NCBI RefSeq assembly: GCF_005884405.1 | Contig: NZ_VCAO01000001.1 | Span: forward strand, 862,304-926,303 | Length of the DNA stretch: 64,000 nt | Direction: 5' to 3' | Source: Qipengyuania marisflavi | Lineage (GTDB): Bacteria; Pseudomonadota; Alphaproteobacteria; Sphingomonadales; Sphingomonadaceae | Part shown: positions 54,427 through 63,059 of the stretch, piece by piece | How the letters are laid out: each line of letters opens with the position of its first letter | How positions within the stretch are numbered: the stretch's first letter is position 1 | Notes under the pieces: model-generated | Told to the model about the DNA's origin: nothing | The model's input: only the letters and a program-made list of their open reading frames with translations | Database searches by the model: none | Program-made: the position numbers and the translations under genes

Positions 54427-56151
54427 ATGCGTATCACCAAATTTGCCGGCCTGTGTGCCGCGTTTGCCCTTGTCGCCGGGTGTTCCTCACCCAACAGCGA
54501 CGATCTTTATTCCACCGGCAAATCCGCTGACAGTACCGCCGAAGTACCACCGCCTCTGCTGCCGCCGCCTCCTCCTCCACCTGAAGCATCGGCAATTATT
54601 GTAACTGGATCTCCGGTAACCCGTCAGGTGCAGGAAAGCGTCTCAGCGGTACCGGTAATGAGCGCTCCGGACAAAGCCATGGTCGATCCCGCCACCGGCC
54701 TCCCCTCCCCTGACGCGCGCTATCGCTATTTCCCGCCGGTTTTCGTCCCCACCATGCCCAGCCGCGACCAGTATGATGGCGAGGAAATTTCGCCGGTTCA
54801 GGTGGTCGCAAGCCAGCCGGTTTCGACCTTCTCGGTCGATGTCGACACCGGCGCCTATGCCAATGCACGCCGCTTTGTCAGCGAGGGGATGATGCCCCCC
54901 AAAGGCGCAGTGCGGACTGAGGAATTCATCAATTACTTCCGCTACGACTATCCCCTGCCGCGTGACCGCACGCAGCCTTTCACGGTCAATACCGATGTTG
55001 CGGTGACCCCGTGGAACACTGCCACGCGACTGGTCCGCATCGGACTGGCCGGATATGAGTTGCCGCAGAGCAGCCGTCCGCCCGCCAATCTGGTGTTTCT
55101 GCTCGATGTTTCGGGTTCGATGAACAGCCCTGACAAGCTGCCACTGGTCAAAACCGCGATGCGTCAGCTCGCCGGGCAACTGACCCCGCGCGACCGCGTC
55201 TCCATAGTGGTCTATGCCGGAGCAGCCGGGCTGGTGCTTGAGCCGACCGCAGACGAGCGCAAGATCCGCGATGTGCTCGACGAACTTGCTGCAGGCGGTT
55301 CGACCGCTGGCGGCGCTGGAATCGAGCTTGCGTACCGCATTGCCGAATCCAATCGTGTGGAAGGCGGCGTAAATCGCGTAATTCTGGCCACCGATGGCGA
55401 TTTCAACGTCGGTACGTCCAGCCGCGACGCCTTGATCGAACTGATCGAAAAGAAGCGTGAAACCGGCACCACGCTGACAGTGCTTGGCTTTGGCCGGGGC
55501 AATCTGAACGATGCGATGATGGAGCAGATCGCCGATCATGGAAACGGCAACTACGCCTATATCGACAGCGCGCTGGAGGCCCGCAAAGTGCTGGGCGAGC
55601 AGATGGGAGCAACGCTGTTCACCATTGCCAAGGATGTCAAAATCCAGATCGAATTCAATCCCGCAGTGATCAGCCAGTACCGCCTGATCGGCTATGAAAA
55701 CCGTGCTCTGCGCGAAGAGGATTTTGACAATGATGCCGTCGATGCCGGTGACATCGGTGCAGGCCATCAGGTGACGGCGATTTACGAAGTCGTCCCCGCC
55801 GGAAGCCGGGGCTGGATCGCGGCACGGCGGTATGAGGACAAACCCGATGCCCGCGCACTGGATCTGGCTGCCGAGGCCGCGCATGTGAAGCTGCGCTACA
55901 AATTGCCCGGCGGCGATACTTCGCGGCTGCTGGAATATACGCTGCCTGCCAGCGCGCTGGCATCGGCCCGCGCGCCCGGCGGAGATTTCGCCTTTGCCGC
56001 TGCGGTTGCGGCATATGGGCAAAAACTGCGCGGCGATCCGCTGCTCGACAAATATAGCTATGGCGGGATTGCCACACTGGCCGGATCGCAGCGCGATTTC
56101 TGGCGGCAGGAGTTCAAACAGCTGGTGCAGACCGCCGGGTCACTGGAATAA
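54427..56151 (+). CDS. VWA-domain lipoprotein (YfbK-like)
   Basis: 574 residues. Lipobox LVAGC, Pro-rich linker (LLPPPPPPPEAS), a TonB-plug-like phrase VIVTGSPVTRQVQESVSAVP, then a von Willebrand factor domain preceded by the YfbK N-domain (STFSVDVDTGAYANARRFV, RTEEFINYFRYDYP). MIDAS motif D-x-S-x-S is present (LLDVSGSMN) with later Thr/Asp (LATDGDFNVGTS). C-terminal DUF3520 follows (ALREEDFDNDAVDAGDIGAG). GGAGGAA precedes ATG 54427. Envelope scaffold, exact role unknown; first gene of an envelope cluster. Confidence 0.92.
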   Translation: MRITKFAGLCAAFALVAGCSSPNSDDLYSTGKSADSTAEVPPPLLPPPPPPPEASAIIVTGSPVTRQVQESVSAVPVMSAPDKAMVDPATGLPSPDARYRYFPPVFVPTMPSRDQYDGEEISPVQVVASQPVSTFSVDVDTGAYANARRFVSEGMMPPKGAVRTEEFINYFRYDYPLPRDRTQPFTVNTDVAVTPWNTATRLVRIGLAGYELPQSSRPPANLVFLLDVSGSMNSPDKLPLVKTAMRQLAGQLTPRDRVSIVVYAGAAGLVLEPTADERKIRDVLDELAAGGSTAGGAGIELAYRIAESNRVEGGVNRVILATDGDFNVGTSSRDALIELIEKKRETGTTLTVLGFGRGNLNDAMMEQIADHGNGNYAYIDSALEARKVLGEQMGATLFTIAKDVKIQIEFNPAVISQYRLIGYENRALREEDFDNDAVDAGDIGAGHQVTAIYEVVPAGSRGWIAARRYEDKPDARALDLAAEAAHVKLRYKLPGGDTSRLLEYTLPASALASARAPGGDFAFAAAVAAYGQKLRGDPLLDKYSYGGIATLAGSQRDFWRQEFKQLVQTAGSLE

Positions 56152-56201
56152 ACCCGGCACCCCTTTCCAGCAGGGGCAAAGCGCGGCTAAGAGTCGCGAC
56201 A

Positions 56202-56942
56202 ATGTCTCGCATTTCCCGCCTTGTCCCGTTTTCGGGTGCCGTGCTTGTCGCGCTGTCCGGATATTTCCTGGCAGAGCGCAGCGGGCCGCAGTTGGTCTCT
56301 GGTATCGAGCAGAAGGCTGCCGCTGCGATAAAGGCGGCTGGCGGGCGCGGTGTCTCTGCCGAATTTTCCAACCGCTTTGGCTGGGCGACACGTCACCCGA
56401 TGCTAGTGGGCGGAGAAGACCTCAACGAACAAATTCGCGCCGACGTCGCACGTGCGGTGGCCCAGGTGCCAGGCGTCGGCGGGGTTTATTGGCAAGGCAG
56501 TTCGGCGCGCGCGCGAAGCGATGCGCCGCAATACGAACCACTACATTGTCAGGAAGACGTTGAGGGCCTGCTCCGCACCCGTTCTATTCGCTTTGAAGAG
56601 GCCAGTTCAGCATTGCTGCCTGCCAGTGAAATCCTGCTCGACGAAGTGGCAACGGCGTTGCGCCCCTGCCTGGGCGCTATTATCGCAATTTTGGGGCACA
56701 CGGACAGTTCGGGCACGAAGCTGGGGAATCTTGATCTCAGCAGGGAACGCGCCCGTGCGGTCCGGGAAGCCCTGATAACGCGCGGCATCCCGCGTGACGG
56801 ATTGCGCGCGCGCGGATTGGGGTCACAGAATCCGGTAGAAGGGCTGACCCCCGAAGATCCCGCCAACCGGCGGATTGAATTCTCGGTGATCAGCACCGAA
56901 CCGCTCAAGCCCACGCCAATCGACACACCAGGAGCACGCTAG
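56202..56942 (+). CDS. OmpA-family protein with BON-like N-terminal part
   Basis: 246 residues. N-terminal hydrophobic anchor (PFSGAVLVALSGYFLAE), a region resembling a BON domain (GWATRHPMLVGGEDLNEQ..VAQVPGVGGVYW), then OmpA C-terminal peptidoglycan-binding domain: IRFEEASSALLPAS, ILGHTDSSGTKLGNLDLSRERARAV, GLGSQNPV, NRRIEFSV. Inner-membrane anchored rather than a barrel. ATG 56202; same transcript direction as the VWA lipoprotein and followed by one base before a 52-residue gene. Confidence 0.9.
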   Translation: MSRISRLVPFSGAVLVALSGYFLAERSGPQLVSGIEQKAAAAIKAAGGRGVSAEFSNRFGWATRHPMLVGGEDLNEQIRADVARAVAQVPGVGGVYWQGSSARARSDAPQYEPLHCQEDVEGLLRTRSIRFEEASSALLPASEILLDEVATALRPCLGAIIAILGHTDSSGTKLGNLDLSRERARAVREALITRGIPRDGLRARGLGSQNPVEGLTPEDPANRRIEFSVISTEPLKPTPIDTPGAR

Positions 56943-56943
56943 A

Positions 56944-57102
56944 ATGCCGCTGTGGCTTGAACTGGTGGTGCTGATGCTGGCGGCTTATGGCGTCGGCATG
57001 GGGCTTGGCTGGGTGTTGTGGGGCCGCACGCCCGGCACGGCTGATACGGAAACGCCTGAAAAGTCTGGCGTGCCGGACGAATTGCGAAAGGACAGCAAAT
57101 GA
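56944..57102 (+). CDS. 52-residue membrane protein
   Basis: ATG 56944 to TGA 57102, directly after the OmpA stop and overlapping the next gene by 4 bases (ATGA). One hydrophobic helix at about 3-27 (WLELVVLMLAAYGVGMGLGW), then a short polar tail (GRTPGTADTETPEKSG). Overlapping stop and start on both sides and good codon use argue it is translated. No named family. Probably links the OmpA-like and HhH-domain proteins in one membrane complex. Confidence 0.7.
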   Translation: MPLWLELVVLMLAAYGVGMGLGWVLWGRTPGTADTETPEKSGVPDELRKDSK

Positions 57103-57644
57103 ACGAATTGGTCGCCGCCTACTGGCCCGCAATGGTCGCTGCACTGGTGCTGGGGCTGCTGCTGGCATGGTATCTGTTCCATGCCTCGCGCAAGACCAGT
57201 GTAACCGGCACTGGCGGCGATGTGCTGGACGAAGGCGCCGCCCCGGCGGCACGTAACCGGGCGCTGATCGATGCGCCGCCTGCTGCTGCCACGCTCGACA
57301 CACCTGTCATAGTGCCCACCCCCGCCGGGCTCGCCGGCACGGGAGTAGCTGTTGCCGCCGCAGCGAAATCCGACGCCGTCGGCGCTGGGACAGGCGATGC
57401 TCAGGCAGACGATCTTGCGCGGCTCAAAGGCGTTGGCCCAAAGCTGGTCGCCATGCTGCATCAGCTTGGCGTGACATCCTTTGACCAGATCGCAGACTGG
57501 GACGATGCCGAGATTGACCGGATCGACGCTGAGCTGGGCCGCTTCGCTGGCCGGATCCGCCGCGATGACTGGGTGGGTCAGGCCAAGCTGCTCGGCACAG
57601 GCGATGCCGCCGCCTATGCCGCGCGTTTTGGGAACGTTACCTGA
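57099..57644 (+). CDS. Membrane-anchored helix-hairpin-helix domain protein
   Basis: 181 residues. N-terminal transmembrane helix (MVAALVLGLLLAWYLFHA), Ala/Pro-rich linker, and a C-terminal HhH-like domain at about 105-170: DDLARLKGVGPKLVAMLHQL, then SFDQIADWDDAEIDRIDAEL and GRIRRDDWVGQAKLL. This domain is the one often fused to NuoE or called 5' DNA nuclease-like in databases, but nothing shows nuclease activity. Last gene of the VWA-OmpA-52aa-HhH unit. Confidence 0.83.
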   Translation: MNELVAAYWPAMVAALVLGLLLAWYLFHASRKTSVTGTGGDVLDEGAAPAARNRALIDAPPAAATLDTPVIVPTPAGLAGTGVAVAAAAKSDAVGAGTGDAQADDLARLKGVGPKLVAMLHQLGVTSFDQIADWDDAEIDRIDAELGRFAGRIRRDDWVGQAKLLGTGDAAAYAARFGNVT

Positions 57645-57709
57645 TTGCGCTTACCGGCGCGTCTGCTAGCCTCAACCCATCCGGGTCGAGTCGGATGAGG
57701 AGTGGCAGA

Positions 57710-58072
57710 ATGGCAGAGCAGCTACGCGTGCTTGTGGCGGAGGACGAAATGATCGTTGGCCACGACCTTTGCGATACGGTATCGGAAGCAGGATATATCG
57801 TCGAAGGGCCGTTCGAAGATATGTCTTCTGCCATGCTCGCATTTCAGAAGCACAAACCCGACCTCGCCATTCTCGACGTCCAGCTGGGCGACGGCATCGT
57901 CTATCCGCTTGCCGAACAGATGATGGCGGAAAATGTCCCGGTAATTTTTCATTCCGGCCAGCTGACACCGGGTGAAGTTGCAGTGCGTTATCCTGCAGCG
58001 CAGTCGCTCTCTAAGCCCTGCCCTCCTGCAGACGTCATAGCCTCGGTGCAGAGCGCTCTCGAGAAGCATTGA
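57710..58072 (+). CDS. Single-domain CheY-like response regulator
   Basis: 120 residues, one receiver domain. Acidic pocket AEDE, phospho-acceptor Asp in LAILDVQLGDG, Ser in IFHSG, Lys in SLSKPCPP. ATG 57710 is preferred because GAGGAG lies 8-13 bases upstream; ATG 57695 overlaps that site. No output domain and no adjacent kinase. It does not carry the FATGUY motif of SdrG-like general-stress regulators. Likely part of a phosphorelay. Confidence 0.88.
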   Translation: MAEQLRVLVAEDEMIVGHDLCDTVSEAGYIVEGPFEDMSSAMLAFQKHKPDLAILDVQLGDGIVYPLAEQMMAENVPVIFHSGQLTPGEVAVRYPAAQSLSKPCPPADVIASVQSALEKH

Positions 58073-58091
58073 TCCACGCTGCTGGCGCGAT

Positions 58092-58116
58092 GGAACCACC
58101 AACACAGGTAATCGAT
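58092..58116 (+). promoter_or_regulatory. Candidate EcfG (general stress sigma) promoter
   Basis: GGAAC (58092-58096), 16 bases, CGAT (58113-58116). The alphaproteobacterial EcfG consensus is GGAAC-N16/17-CGTT, so the -10 has one mismatch. It ends 40 bases before the copper-protein gene. Suggestive only. Confidence 0.35.
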
Positions 58117-58155
58117 TGATCGGGTGTAACCGCTCCGAACAAAAGGATTATTTCA

Positions 58156-58542
58156 ATGTCACTTCAGAAAATGGTCGCCGCCCATCCGCAAGTCGATGAC
58201 GCCACCGAAGAACTGATCCTGGCCGCACGGCACGCGATGCTGTGCTCGCTGTTCTGCACCAGCTGCGCGGATGCCTGCGTGGCTGAAGACATGGACATGA
58301 CGCAATGCGTCCGCAACTGTCTCGACTGCGCCGATGTCTGCACCGCCACCGCCCGCCTGGCCGTGCGTCGTACCGCTCAGGATATCGGCATTCTGCGCGC
58401 GCAGATCGAGGTGTGTATCAAGGCCTGTGACCACTGCGCCGACGAGTGCGAGAAGCATGATAACGAACATTGCCGGATGTGCGCCAAGATGTGCCGCGAA
58501 TGTGCAGACGATTGCCGCAAGGCGCTGCCGCTTATCAAGTAA
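58156..58542 (+). CDS. Cys-rich four-helix-bundle copper-binding protein (Csp-like)
   Basis: 128 residues with 17 Cys, many in CxxxC and CxxC along helices (MLCSLFCTSCADAC, CIKACDHCADEC, CRMCAKMCRECADDC), plus Met and His. This pattern matches cytosolic copper storage proteins of the Csp3/DUF326 type, whose bundle is lined by Cys thiolates binding many Cu(I). No signal peptide, so cytoplasmic. AAAGGATT upstream of ATG 58156. No copper ATPase or CueR gene beside it. Confidence 0.93.
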   Translation: MSLQKMVAAHPQVDDATEELILAARHAMLCSLFCTSCADACVAEDMDMTQCVRNCLDCADVCTATARLAVRRTAQDIGILRAQIEVCIKACDHCADECEKHDNEHCRMCAKMCRECADDCRKALPLIK

Positions 58543-58579
58543 TGGGTTTTCTCCAGCGCGGTGATACACTGTGCCGGTG

Positions 58580-59014
58580 ATGCCAAGATTTCGCAGCTTT
58601 CTCGCGCTCGGCGCGGCTGACAGGCTTGCCTTGCTGGAGGCGATGGCGGAGCTAGCTTTGGCCGCCGTGCTCGTGCGGGGGGTGCCGCCGCGGCGTTGGC
58701 GTGCGCGTTTCGGGCAGACTGTGACGCAGGACACCCATGCCGATATTAGCACCGTTCGCCGGGTCAGGCTGGCGATTGCGCGCGCGCATCGGACCATCCC
58801 GACTGCCCCCAATTGCCTGCCTCAAGCGCTTGCTGCCAAACGCATGCTGGCTCGCCGTGGGATTACGACATCACTCTTTCTTGGCACCGAAAGCGATGGG
58901 GCGGGTGTGCGGCACTTCCATGCCTGGCTGAAAGCGGGGCCCGAGTGGGTAACCGGCCAGTGCGACGAAGCGCGTTACACAGTGTTTTCGCCGCCGGAAC
59001 ACGGCAGCGCCTGA
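58580..59014 (+). CDS. Orphan lasso-peptide B2-like (transglutaminase-type) protein
   Basis: 144 residues. Catalytic arrangement typical of the B2 leader protease: Cys in [16 protein letters not shown], His in [12 protein letters not shown], and a later acidic residue. No B1 (RRE), C (asparagine synthetase-like) or precursor gene is next to it, so it is either a solitary relative or a remnant. ATG 58580 is chosen; GTG 58571 and 58577 are alternatives. Followed by gcdH. Confidence 0.8.
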   Translation: MPRFRSFLALGAADRLALLEAMAELALAAVLVRGVPPRRWRARFGQTVTQDTHADISTVRRVRLAIARAHRTIPTAPNCLPQALAAKRMLARRGITTSLFLGTESDGAGVRHFHAWLKAGPEWVTGQCDEARYTVFSPPEHGSA

Positions 59015-59072
59015 GGCCCCCTTGCGCGGCTTCGTCAAGCCTGTCATCGGACTGCCAGACACAGGAGACGAC

Positions 59073-60257
59073 ATGGCCGGAATGGTGCCCTTCAGCTGGG
59101 ATGATCCCTTCAACCTCGAAGACCAGCTGAACGAAGACGAACGCATGATCCGCGACGCCGCGCATAGTTTTGCGCAGAGCGAGCTGCAACCCCGCGTGAT
59201 CAAAGGATTCTCCCAAGAGCTGGACGCGCCAGAGCTGTTCCCGCTGATGGGCCGCGCCGGATTGCTGGGCGCGACAATTCCCGAGGAATATGGCGGCGCC
59301 GCTGCCGGCTACGTCGCATACGGGTTGATCGCGCGCGAGATCGAGCGGGTGGATTCGGGATATCGGTCGATGGCCTCGGTCCAGTCCAGTCTCGTGATGT
59401 ATCCAATCCATGCCTATGGTTCAGAAGAACAGCGCCGCAAGTATCTGCCCGGGCTGGCTTCGGGCGAATTGATCGGCTGTTTCGGCCTGACCGAACCAGA
59501 TGCCGGTTCAGACCCCGGCTCGATGAAGACTTTCGCCAAGCAGGATGGCGATGGCTATATTCTCAACGGCTCGAAAACCTGGATTTCCAATTCGCCCTTC
59601 GCCGATGTGTTCGTGATCTGGGCGAAGAGCGAGGCGCATGGCGGCGGGATCCGCGGCTTTGTCCTCGACAAGGGCATGAAAGGGCTGTCCGCGCCAAAGA
59701 TCGAAGGCAAGATTTCGCTGCGCGCCAGCACCACCGGCATGATCGTGATGGATGATGTGAAGGTCGGCGCCGATGCTCTGCTGCCCGAAGTTCAGGGCCT
59801 GAAGGGTCCATTCGGCTGCCTCAACCGGGCGCGTTACGGCATTAGCTGGGGCGCGCTGGGCGCTGCCGAATTCTGTATGCACGCGGCCCGCCAATATGGC
59901 CTTGATCGCAAGCAGTTTGGCGTACCGCTCGCCAGCAAGCAGATTTACCAGCTCAAGCTGGCCAATATGATGACCGATATCGGCATGGGGCTGCAATGCT
60001 CCCTGCGCGTCGGGCGGCTGATGGACGAAGGCAAATTCGCGCCCGAGATGATTTCCATCGTTAAACGCAACAATGTCGGCAAAGCCCTCGAAATTGCGCG
60101 CCACGCCCGCGATATGCATGGCGGCAACGGTATTTCTGAGGAGTATCAGGTGATCCGCCACATGGTGAACCTGGAAACGGTCAACACTTATGAGGGCACG
60201 CATGATGTCCATGCGTTGATTCTGGGCCGCGCGATTACGGGAATTCCGGCATTCTGA
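59073..60257 (+). CDS. gcdH: Acyl-CoA dehydrogenase, glutaryl-CoA dehydrogenase type
   Basis: 394 residues. FAD enzyme that oxidises and decarboxylates glutaryl-CoA to crotonyl-CoA in lysine/tryptophan breakdown. [15 protein letters not shown] (FAD loop), [44 protein letters not shown] and catalytic Glu in [17 protein letters not shown]. GcdH-specific features include the Arg in [13 protein letters not shown] 59073 has CAGGAGA upstream; earlier in-frame codons are rejected. Overlaps maiA by one base. Confidence 0.92.
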   Translation: MAGMVPFSWDDPFNLEDQLNEDERMIRDAAHSFAQSELQPRVIKGFSQELDAPELFPLMGRAGLLGATIPEEYGGAAAGYVAYGLIAREIERVDSGYRSMASVQSSLVMYPIHAYGSEEQRRKYLPGLASGELIGCFGLTEPDAGSDPGSMKTFAKQDGDGYILNGSKTWISNSPFADVFVIWAKSEAHGGGIRGFVLDKGMKGLSAPKIEGKISLRASTTGMIVMDDVKVGADALLPEVQGLKGPFGCLNRARYGISWGALGAAEFCMHAARQYGLDRKQFGVPLASKQIYQLKLANMMTDIGMGLQCSLRVGRLMDEGKFAPEMISIVKRNNVGKALEIARHARDMHGGNGISEEYQVIRHMVNLETVNTYEGTHDVHALILGRAITGIPAF

Positions 60258-60919
60258 TGAAGCTCCACGGCTACTTCCGCAGTTCGACCACCTATCGGAT
60301 GAGGATCGCCCTCAATCTGAAAGGGCTGGATTACGAGGTCGTACCAGTGAACCTGCTACATTCGGAGCAGAAGGATGCAGCTTTCACCAGCCGCAATGCC
60401 TTTGGCAGCGTGCCGATGCTGGAGGCGGGCGGGCGTGACCGCGCGCAGTCGATGGCCATGCTCGAATGGCTGGACGAGGCCTATCCCGAGCGGCCCCTGA
60501 TGCCCGCCGGTATCGAAGATCGCTACACGGCGCGCGAACTGGCCTATGCCATCGCGACCGAACTGCACGCGCCGCTCAACCTGCCGGTCCTGAAATATCT
60601 GAAAGATCCGCTGGGCCATGATCAGGACACGGTCAGTACGTGGTATCGCCACTGGCTGGCCCGCACGCTTGACCCGCTGGAGGCGCGGCTGGCGCAGCTT
60701 GGCACTGGCGATTTCCTGTTCGCCGCACCCGGTTTTTTTGAAGCTGTGCTGTTGCCGCAAGTGTACAATGCCCGACGTTTTACCTTCGATTTCAGCAATA
60801 AGCCGCACATCTCCCGGATAGAATCCGCCTGCCTCACCATGAGCGAATTTCAGCGCGCCAATCCTGACAACCAACCCGACAATCCCGAGTTTTCGGGCCA
60901 TGAGAGGAATCCTACATGA
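60257..60919 (+). CDS. maiA: Maleylacetoacetate isomerase (zeta-class GST)
   Basis: 220 residues. Isomerises maleylacetoacetate to fumarylacetoacetate with glutathione in tyrosine/homogentisate breakdown. SSTTYRMRIALNLKGL carries the catalytic Ser and matches the zeta signature SSCSxRVRIAL, followed by NLLHSEQKD and SVPMLE, then QSMAMLEWLDE. ATG 60257 overlaps the gcdH stop (TGATG) and the 3' end overlaps fahA by 4 bases: one operon. Confidence 0.93.
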   Translation: MKLHGYFRSSTTYRMRIALNLKGLDYEVVPVNLLHSEQKDAAFTSRNAFGSVPMLEAGGRDRAQSMAMLEWLDEAYPERPLMPAGIEDRYTARELAYAIATELHAPLNLPVLKYLKDPLGHDQDTVSTWYRHWLARTLDPLEARLAQLGTGDFLFAAPGFFEAVLLPQVYNARRFTFDFSNKPHISRIESACLTMSEFQRANPDNQPDNPEFSGHERNPT

Positions 60920-61926
60920 AGCTTGCCACCCTCAACGACGGAACGCGCGACGGAAAACTGGTGGTCGTTTCCAAGGATCTGACCCGGTATTGCGCCGCCG
61001 ACAATATCGCGCCCACTTTGCAGGCGGCGCTGGACGACTGGGCCAATCTGGCCCCCCGGCTTGAGGCGCTGTACACTGATGTCGAGCATCAGGCCGTCCC
61101 GTGCGAACGTTTTCACGAGCGAGAGGCGCACTCGCCCTTGCCGCGTGCCTATCAATGGGCCGATGGCTCCGCCTATATCAACCACGTTGAACTGGTGCGC
61201 AAAGCGCGCGGTGCCGAGGTGCCTGAGAGCTTTTACCACGACCCGCTGATGTATCAGGGCGGCAGCGATAAATTCCTGCCGCCGCGTGACGATATCCCGC
61301 TGGCCGACACCGCCTGGGGCTGTGACATGGAAGGCGAGATCGCGGTCATTACCGACGATGTGCCGCAGGGCGTATCGAAAGAGGATGCGGCTGATCACAT
61401 CAAGCTGGTAATGCTGGTCAATGACGTATCGCTGCGCGGTCTGATCCCGGGCGAACTGGCCAAGGGGTTCGGATTTTTCCAATCCAAGCCCGCCAGCGCA
61501 TTCTCACCCGTTGCCGTCACCCCTGATGAACTGGGCGATGCGTGGCAGGGCAATGTCATCCATTTGCCACTGATGGTCGATTACAATGGCGAGCCGTTTG
61601 GACGCGCCGATGCCGGGACCGACGCAACGTTCAGCCTCGCAGATCTGGTCGCCCATGCGGCCAAAACCCGCATATTGGGCGCAGGCACAATCATCGGTTC
61701 GGGAACGGTTTCGAACCAGGGCGCCGATGGCGATCCGGGCAAGCCGGTCAGCGAAGGCGGGCTGGGATACAGCTGCATCGCTGAAATCCGCATGATCGAA
61801 ACCATCGCCAGTGGTGAGGCAACCACCCGCTTCATGCAGCCGGGCGATACTGTCCGGGTAGAAATGAAAGACAAGGATGGCCATTCGATCTTCGGCGCGA
61901 TCGAACAGAAAGTTGTCGAGGCCTGA
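60916..61926 (+). CDS. fahA: Fumarylacetoacetate hydrolase family protein
   Basis: 336 residues. MKLATLNDGTRDGKLVVVS at the N-terminus, metal-site Glu residues in WGCDMEGEIAVI, Asp in MLVNDVSLRGLIPGELAKGFGFFQSKPASAF, and TIIGSGTVSNQG. Substrate is most likely fumarylacetoacetate given the adjacent maiA; no hgd or hpd is in the window. ATGA overlap with maiA. Its stop overlaps the start region of the glycosyltransferase. Confidence 0.93.
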   Translation: MKLATLNDGTRDGKLVVVSKDLTRYCAADNIAPTLQAALDDWANLAPRLEALYTDVEHQAVPCERFHEREAHSPLPRAYQWADGSAYINHVELVRKARGAEVPESFYHDPLMYQGGSDKFLPPRDDIPLADTAWGCDMEGEIAVITDDVPQGVSKEDAADHIKLVMLVNDVSLRGLIPGELAKGFGFFQSKPASAFSPVAVTPDELGDAWQGNVIHLPLMVDYNGEPFGRADAGTDATFSLADLVAHAAKTRILGAGTIIGSGTVSNQGADGDPGKPVSEGGLGYSCIAEIRMIETIASGEATTRFMQPGDTVRVEMKDKDGHSIFGAIEQKVVEA

Positions 61927-63059
61927 GCACCGCACGCCCCCTCGCCGGCAAGCGCATCGGGCTGCTGTCGGCTTGGGCAAGCCGCGCTAATGGCGGCGTT
62001 TTTGAAGCCATAGCCGCGCAGGCTGAACTGCTGCGCGGGATGGACGCGCAGCCCGTGGTCATTGCGGTGCGCGACGCTGCGCATGCCGATGATGCTTGGC
62101 GGCTGGAAGGCTGCGAAACTTTGCTGGCGGAGCCATCCGGGCCGGGGTTTCTGGCCTACTCCTCCGGCCTGTCTGACCTGCTCGCCAATGCGCGGCTCGA
62201 TCTGCTGCACCTCCACGGTATCTGGCAATATCCCAGCCACGCGGCGGCGCGCTGGGCGCGGGCCACTGGTCGCCCGCTGGTGATCAGTCCGCACGGGATG
62301 CTGGCCCCATGGATCACTCAGCACAATGCGTGGAAGAAGCATCTGGGACGCCTGCTGTGGGAACGGCGCGCCTGGCGGCGGTCAGCGGCGTTGCACGCGC
62401 TGACCCAGGCGGAGGCGCAGGATATTGCGCATGAAACCGGCGGAGCGCGGATCGCGATCATCCCCAACGTCGCGCCCGCCCCTTCATCGCCGCCAACCGG
62501 ACCGCGTCCGCCGGTCGCGCTTTATCTGGGGCGCATCCATGAGAAGAAGAATATAGCGGCCTTGATCGCCGGGTGGCTGGCGGCGCAGCCCGACCTTCCC
62601 GAAGGAGCCATGCTGACCATCGCCGGGTGGGGCGATGACGAGGGGATCGCGATGCTCGAACAGGCGATGGCGGGCGATCACACGTCAATCGAGTTCGTCG
62701 GCGCAGCCTTTGGCTCGCAGAAAGCGGCGCTGTTTGATATCGCGCGGTTCTGTGTACTGCCCTCGCTCAGCGAAGGTTTGCCAATGGTGGTGCTGGAGGC
62801 ATGGGCGGCGGGCGTGCCGACGATCATGAGCGAGCACTGCCATCTGCCCGAAGGTTTTGCCGCTGGCGCAGCCTTGCGCTGCGGCACGGAGAGCGACGAC
62901 ATCCGCGCCGCACTGGTGGCAGGTTTTGCGCATGATGACGGCGAATGGCAGGCGATGTCAGACGCGGCGCAGAGCGTGGCACAGGGCAGTTTCGGTGCGC
63001 CTCAGGTGCAGTCGCATTGGGAGGCGCTTTATGCGCAGCTCATCGGGCCGCAGCGCTAA
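61923..63059 (+). CDS. Glycosyltransferase, GT-B fold (group 1); probable CTG start
   Basis: 378 residues if read from CTG 61923. The frame is open from there and encodes RIGLLSAWASRANGGVFEAI, the typical first Rossmann strand and GGVFE loop of GT4-type enzymes, before the first ordinary start codon, ATG 62040. There is no ATG, GTG or TTG between. CTG 61923 overlaps the fahA stop (CTGA), mirroring the coupled starts elsewhere here. Later motifs: HLHGIWQYPS, PHGMLAPWI, YLGRIHEKKNIAALI, and donor-site EGLPMVVLEAWAAGVPTI. Acceptor unknown; likely surface polysaccharide. Confidence 0.85.
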   Translation: MSTARPLAGKRIGLLSAWASRANGGVFEAIAAQAELLRGMDAQPVVIAVRDAAHADDAWRLEGCETLLAEPSGPGFLAYSSGLSDLLANARLDLLHLHGIWQYPSHAAARWARATGRPLVISPHGMLAPWITQHNAWKKHLGRLLWERRAWRRSAALHALTQAEAQDIAHETGGARIAIIPNVAPAPSSPPTGPRPPVALYLGRIHEKKNIAALIAGWLAAQPDLPEGAMLTIAGWGDDEGIAMLEQAMAGDHTSIEFVGAAFGSQKAALFDIARFCVLPSLSEGLPMVVLEAWAAGVPTIMSEHCHLPEGFAAGAALRCGTESDDIRAALVAGFAHDDGEWQAMSDAAQSVAQGSFGAPQVQSHWEALYAQLIGPQR

